Positions 6,922 through 9,705 of a DNA stretch of 9,705 nt are shown piece after piece. The DNA comes from SVQP01 sp045594705. GTDB lineage: Bacteria; Bacillota; Clostridia; Oscillospirales; CAG-272. Made by a program: the position numbers and the translations under genes. Position 1 is the first letter of the stretch. Every line of letters begins with the position of its first letter. The stretch is taken from positions 1 through 9,705 of the forward strand of contig JAZNZB010000015.1 of the NCBI GenBank assembly GCA_045594705.1, written 5' to 3'. The notes under the pieces are model-generated. The model was not told the origin of the DNA. It was given only the letters and a program-made list of their open reading frames with translations, and did no database searches.

Positions 6922-7131
6922 TTATACAAGATCCTTGAACATTAAATCATCCATACTCACACCCATTTTTATGGCAATCAATAGTACTGTCCGAATATCC
7001 GGTACTGCTACCCCTCTTTCCCATTTTGAGACTGCTTGAGGTGTAACATGTAGCATATTTGCTAACTGTGCCTGCGTCATTCTCTGCCGTTGTCGCAAAC
7101 TGCGAATATTTCGCGCAATCTGACTCAGCAT
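6922..7131 (-). CDS. Small XRE/Cro-CI family transcriptional regulator
   Basis: This 69-residue protein is almost entirely one HTH_3 domain: RNIRSLRQRQRMTQAQLANML (8-28), then the recognition helix region VTPQAVSKWERG (29-40) and VPDIRTVLLIAIKMGVSMDDL. It should bind DNA as a dimer, but it has no separate ligand or oligomerisation domain. I use ATG 7131, where ATGCTGA overlaps the stop codon of the upstream AraC gene, suggesting translational coupling; a TTG at 7152 would add 7 residues and has no better ribosome binding site. The preceding A-rich GAAAAGAA is a poor Shine-Dalgarno, which also fits coupling. It sits at the 3' end of the AraC-XRE unit next to a bidirectional terminator. Its targets are unknown. 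Confidence 0.88.
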   Translation of the reverse strand: MLSQIARNIRSLRQRQRMTQAQLANMLHVTPQAVSKWERGVAVPDIRTVLLIAIKMGVSMDDLMFKDLV

Positions 7132-8027
7132 TTCTTTTCGATCGGAAGCCAAAGCTCACAGTATCTTTGGTGTTGCATCTCGCCTTCATACCAATGCGTA
7201 AGCAATAACTCCGGTGCATTGGCAAGCTGATATCCAGAGCTTGGCAACCATTCACTCACGATTCTCTTTCGCAAATCCAAAAAGACTGCCGTAGGAAATC
7301 TGCATCGCTCGGTTTCAAAAATTGCATACGTACCTTTTGGAATGGTGACGTTTTCAAAATACTTTGCACATTCTTCACCAAGTATGCCTCTCTTATTCAA
7401 ATTGTTGCGACAGTATTCGTTGAGTTGACTTGCAATATAGAAATCATAGCCGTCATCATCAATATTGGTGACTATATCAAACGTATTGACCACGTCTCCG
7501 GAAAGCCCCTGAAGGATATACTGTAGGGGTCTTGTAGTAACGTACATTTCTTCCTCTTGCTTAAAGCGTTCACCCGGAACACCGATAAAGCGACGCTTAT
7601 ACCCGGTCAAAATCATTTGTTCTTTTTCTTCAATTCTGTAATTCATGACACTACCGCCTTCCAATGATATTTTGATAGACAGGCGAGAAAAGGATTTGAG
7701 CGTTTTTCCGTTTGTACGCGCTTCGGATGGCGACATGCCGTGAAACGCGCGAAATGCCTTGGCAAAGCTATCCGGGCTATCATATCCATATTTCAAGGCC
7801 ACGTCAATGACCTTTTTCTTACCATCTGCCAGCTCCGCACCTGCAAGCGTTAACCGTCGCATACGAATATACTCGCCAAGTGTATAACCACAGAGGATAC
7901 TGAACACTCTTGCAAAGTGATAACTTGATGAAAAGCTCTCTGCAGCGACCTTTTCATAGTCAATCTCCTCGGTCAGATGCGCCTCAATGTAGTCAATTGC
8001 CCGTTGCATTCCCACGATCCAATCCAT
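7125..8027 (-). CDS. AraC family regulator with GyrI-like effector-binding domain
   Basis: This 300-residue protein has an N-terminal AraC/XylS DNA-binding domain and a C-terminal GyrI-like (AraC_E_bind) small-molecule domain, the layout of Rob-type regulators. The first helix-turn-helix is at about 24-46 (YEKVAAESFSSSYHFARVFS) and the second at about 72-96 (VIDVALKYGYDSPDSFAKAF), followed by the FHGMSPSEAR signature. The GyrI part runs from about 128 (MNYRIEEKEQMILTGY) to the end (CELWLPIEKK). Such proteins sense amphipathic or toxic compounds and often control efflux genes. ATG 8027 is chosen because GGGAGGG lies 8 bases upstream; an upstream TTG at 8051 lacks this. It overlaps the XRE gene by 7 bases. 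The stretch looks more AT-rich than neighbouring genes, hinting at acquisition. The regulated genes are not identified. Confidence 0.93.
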   Translation of the reverse strand: MDWIVGMQRAIDYIEAHLTEEIDYEKVAAESFSSSYHFARVFSILCGYTLGEYIRMRRLTLAGAELADGKKKVIDVALKYGYDSPDSFAKAFRAFHGMSPSEARTNGKTLKSFSRLSIKISLEGGSVMNYRIEEKEQMILTGYKRRFIGVPGERFKQEEEMYVTTRPLQYILQGLSGDVVNTFDIVTNIDDDGYDFYIASQLNEYCRNNLNKRGILGEECAKYFENVTIPKGTYAIFETERCRFPTAVFLDLRKRIVSEWLPSSGYQLANAPELLLTHWYEGEMQHQRYCELWLPIEKKC

Positions 8028-8072
8028 CTCTTTATCCCTCCCATCCGGCAATATTCTATCATAAGCGATAAG

Positions 8073-8109
8073 AAAAATCCCGACATTTTCTGCGTTTCGA
8101 TGTCGGGAT
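8073..8109 (-). terminator. Rho-independent terminator of the CBM9-HAD operon
   Basis: ATCCCGACAT (8077-8086) and ATGTCGGGAT (8100-8109) make a perfect 10-base-pair stem with a 13-base loop. Read on the minus strand it runs into TTTTCTT. It begins 35 bases past the HAD stop codon and ends 45 bases before the AraC start, so the AraC promoter must overlap it or lie just downstream. Confidence 0.9.
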
Positions 8110-8144
8110 CATTCATTTGTTCAGGCCGCCATAGCGCAAACCTC

Positions 8145-8897
8145 TTATAAATACTCCTCAATCAACGCCGCTACGCTCCTTGTGGTGCGGCTGACGCGCT
8201 CAAGCACCACGGGCATGGAGCTTTGCATCGCGTATCCGCAGAAGTCGGGTGCTTCGAGCATGGCAAGGTCGTTATCGCCGTCGCCCACGGTGAGAATGAT
8301 CTCTGCATCGATGCCGCGCAGCTCCAAGAGGCGGCGAATGCCCACCGCCTTGCCCGCGCGGGTGCTGATATAATCAATCCCCCAAATGCTTGGCATGATG
8401 CATTGTACCTCGTGCCCCAATGCTTTGGTGCACGCGTCTCTGAGCGCCACGGCCTTATCGTCCTCCAAGAAATTCGCATGTAGCTGCGTGACCTCGGCAA
8501 TACGGTTGCCGTCTATGATCAGCACACCGCCCTGCATCCGCACGCTGCTTTCTGGCCTAACCACCACGCTGCCCTCGTCAAAGGACACCGAAATATGATT
8601 GGGATGGGCCGCTCTGATCATGACAAGCAGCTGCTCGACCGTTTGCAGTGAAATGCCGATGCACTCGCTTGCGCGTCCGTTTTCATCCGAAATCACAGCG
8701 CCGTTATTGCCGATCAGAAAATCGTACGGCACGCCGTCCTTTTCCATAAATTCACGCAAATAGCGCAGATACCTGCCGCTGACCATGCCAAACAGATTTC
8801 CTGCGGCACGCCATTTTTGTATGGCATCCAAATTTTCTTTACTGACCGTGCCGCCCACGTTGAGCGTACCGTCATAATCGCATGCCAAGATCTTCAT
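8145..8897 (-). CDS. Cof-type HAD-IIB family hydrolase
   Basis: A 250-residue cytoplasmic phosphatase of the haloacid dehalogenase superfamily, subclass IIB (Cof/sugar-phosphatase type), which usually dephosphorylates sugar phosphates or cofactor intermediates using Mg2+. All four motifs are visible: DYDGT with nucleophile D7 and acid/base D9, S40 in MVSGR, K183 in AGKAVGI, and the metal-binding GDGDNDLAML (205-214). The C2-type cap lies between motifs II and III, roughly residues 80-180. The start ATG 8897 overlaps the stop of the upstream CBM9-like gene as TGATG, so translation is probably coupled. It ends 35 bases before a strong terminator. The substrate cannot be deduced, although the neighbour suggests carbohydrate metabolism. 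Confidence 0.94.
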   Translation of the reverse strand: MKILACDYDGTLNVGGTVSKENLDAIQKWRAAGNLFGMVSGRYLRYLREFMEKDGVPYDFLIGNNGAVISDENGRASECIGISLQTVEQLLVMIRAAHPNHISVSFDEGSVVVRPESSVRMQGGVLIIDGNRIAEVTQLHANFLEDDKAVALRDACTKALGHEVQCIMPSIWGIDYISTRAGKAVGIRRLLELRGIDAEIILTVGDGDNDLAMLEAPDFCGYAMQSSMPVVLERVSRTTRSVAALIEEYL

Positions 8898-9511
8898 CAG
8901 TCAATTACCAGAGCTCCAAAGTATTCGGGACGGTGAAAATCGGGAGTTTTGGTCTTCACGCGATTCCACGAGCCGTAATGCACCACGGCCGTCTCGTCAC
9001 CGCACTTATAAAAGTTGCCGCGGAAGGCATATCCGGGCACGAATTGCTCGGCGCGGATACCGTAAACCGCATCCAGGATCGAAAACGGGATCTCTGCCAC
9101 AACGCCCCATTCCTCATCGGTTGCAAAAGGCGTAACGGTGGGAAGCTTGCCGCCCGTCAGATTGATCAGCGGCGTGCGGTTCTCTCTTCCCACGCCGCAA
9201 AAGGATAGCAGCGTGCCCTTGGCATTCATTTCCATATTGATATACCTGCCCGATTCGTGATCGAAGATTGCAAAGAATTCCAGGCAGGAATCGGTATAGA
9301 CGGGCTGGTTATGCTCCTCATACACCGCGCGGGGATTGGTCTCCTTGCACGTCATGCGTAAAACAAAGCCAAAGGACGGGATCATGATCAGCTGTCCGTA
9401 GGCCAGCGGCATATATTCCTTGCTCCATGCATACTGATCGATCAGCGCGCGCGGCACAACCGACCAATCCTCGGGCATTTTGGCGTATGTATATACTTTG
9501 TATTCTTGCAT
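8897..9511 (-). CDS. CBM9-like carbohydrate-binding protein
   Basis: The 204 residues resemble the family 9 carbohydrate-binding module proteins found as stand-alone genes in Firmicutes. Visible family-like stretches are FVLRMTCKETNPRAVY (about 49-64), YTDSCLEFFAIFDHESGRYINMEMNAKGTLLS (about 72-103) and the C-terminal FRGNFYKCGDE with HYGSW. No signal peptide is present, so it is probably cytoplasmic, unlike CBM9 modules attached to secreted xylanases. The start is ATG 9511, with GGAGG 5 bases upstream; a TTG at 9523 overlaps that site and would be a spurious start. It is the first gene of an operon with the HAD phosphatase, driven by a consensus promoter. Sugar binding is a family inference; the ligand is unknown. 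Confidence 0.85.
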   Translation of the reverse strand: MQEYKVYTYAKMPEDWSVVPRALIDQYAWSKEYMPLAYGQLIMIPSFGFVLRMTCKETNPRAVYEEHNQPVYTDSCLEFFAIFDHESGRYINMEMNAKGTLLSFCGVGRENRTPLINLTGGKLPTVTPFATDEEWGVVAEIPFSILDAVYGIRAEQFVPGYAFRGNFYKCGDETAVVHYGSWNRVKTKTPDFHRPEYFGALVID

Positions 9512-9546
9512 ATGAACCTCCAAAACACAGCTCGTATTCTGTTTTT

Positions 9547-9575
9547 ATTATAGCAGAAATGCGTGGGGTTGTCAA
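9547..9575 (-). promoter_or_regulatory. Consensus sigma-A promoter of the CBM9-HAD operon
   Basis: On the minus strand TTGACA (9575-9570), 17 bases and TATAAT (9552-9547) match the vegetative consensus exactly. The start site would be near 9540, giving a leader of about 28 bases with GGAGG at 9521-9517. The foldback repeat begins 15 bases upstream of the -35 box. Confidence 0.9.
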
Positions 9576-9589
9576 TATTGGGGCTCATT

Positions 9590-9705
9590 TCGTAGGGGAG
9601 AATCCTCCCGCTCGCGAGGAAATAGGATTGCTGTTGAGGTTTTACGAACGCAAACTGATTTCGTGCGGGAGGATGAATTTGCTTGCAAATACTCCTCCCC
9701 TACGA
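9590..9705. repeat. 116-bp foldback repeat, copy 2
   Basis: Terminal inverted repeats are TCGTAGGGGAG (9590-9600) and CTCCCCTACGA (9695-9705). The stem block GGGAG occurs at 9596-9600 and 9667-9671, and its complement CTCCC at 9605-9609 and 9695-9699. This gives the same choice between two side hairpins and one long foldback as in copy 1. The right hairpin continues inward as GGGAGGA (9667-9673) with TCCTCCC (9693-9699), then ATTTGC-TT-GCAAAT (9677-9690). The length and plan match copy 1, but the stem sequence is different. The right end coincides with the window edge, so the true end may lie further on. Confidence 0.78.

Overview
The window looks like a piece of a chromosome from an uncultured member of the Clostridia, probably a gut-associated anaerobe near Oscillospirales or Christensenellales. 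That placement is an inference. It rests on the gene types (MATE transporter, NAD+-dependent ligase, fungal/archaeal-type aspartate-semialdehyde dehydrogenase, CBM9-like protein), strong GGAGG-type ribosome binding sites, sigma-A promoters and GC-rich coding DNA with AT-rich spacers. No rRNA, tRNA, CRISPR array, transposase or phage structural gene was seen.

Layout from left to right: a MATE-family efflux pump (minus) with its terminator; a 374-bp divergent spacer holding back-to-back promoters and a cluster of three hairpins; ligA, the replicative DNA ligase (plus); a 115-bp foldback repeat; a leaderless N-acetylmuramoyl-L-alanine amidase (minus); divergently, rsmI, the 16S rRNA C1402 2'-O-methyltransferase (plus); asd, aspartate-semialdehyde dehydrogenase (plus), with its own promoter; a terminator shared with the convergent minus-strand block; a small XRE repressor overlapping an AraC/GyrI-type regulator (minus); then a second minus-strand operon, a CBM9-like protein overlapping a Cof-type HAD phosphatase, with a terminator downstream and a consensus promoter upstream; and a second foldback repeat at the right edge.

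Most genes are housekeeping or common accessory types. ligA acts in DNA replication and repair, rsmI in ribosome modification, and asd in lysine/threonine/methionine and diaminopimelate synthesis. They appear to be independent transcription units. Two minus-strand pairs are overlapping and probably co-translated: AraC-XRE and CBM9-HAD. The AraC-XRE pair looks richer in AT than its surroundings and may have been acquired.

I did not find a convincing new multi-gene system. The most unusual material is non-coding: a family of foldback repeats (two full copies and one edge fragment) that share a terminal CGTAGGG motif and an architecture of four mutually complementary stem blocks. The stem sequence differs between copies while staying complementary within each copy. 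Both ends of the window lie in this family, which suggests an assembly break at dispersed repeats.
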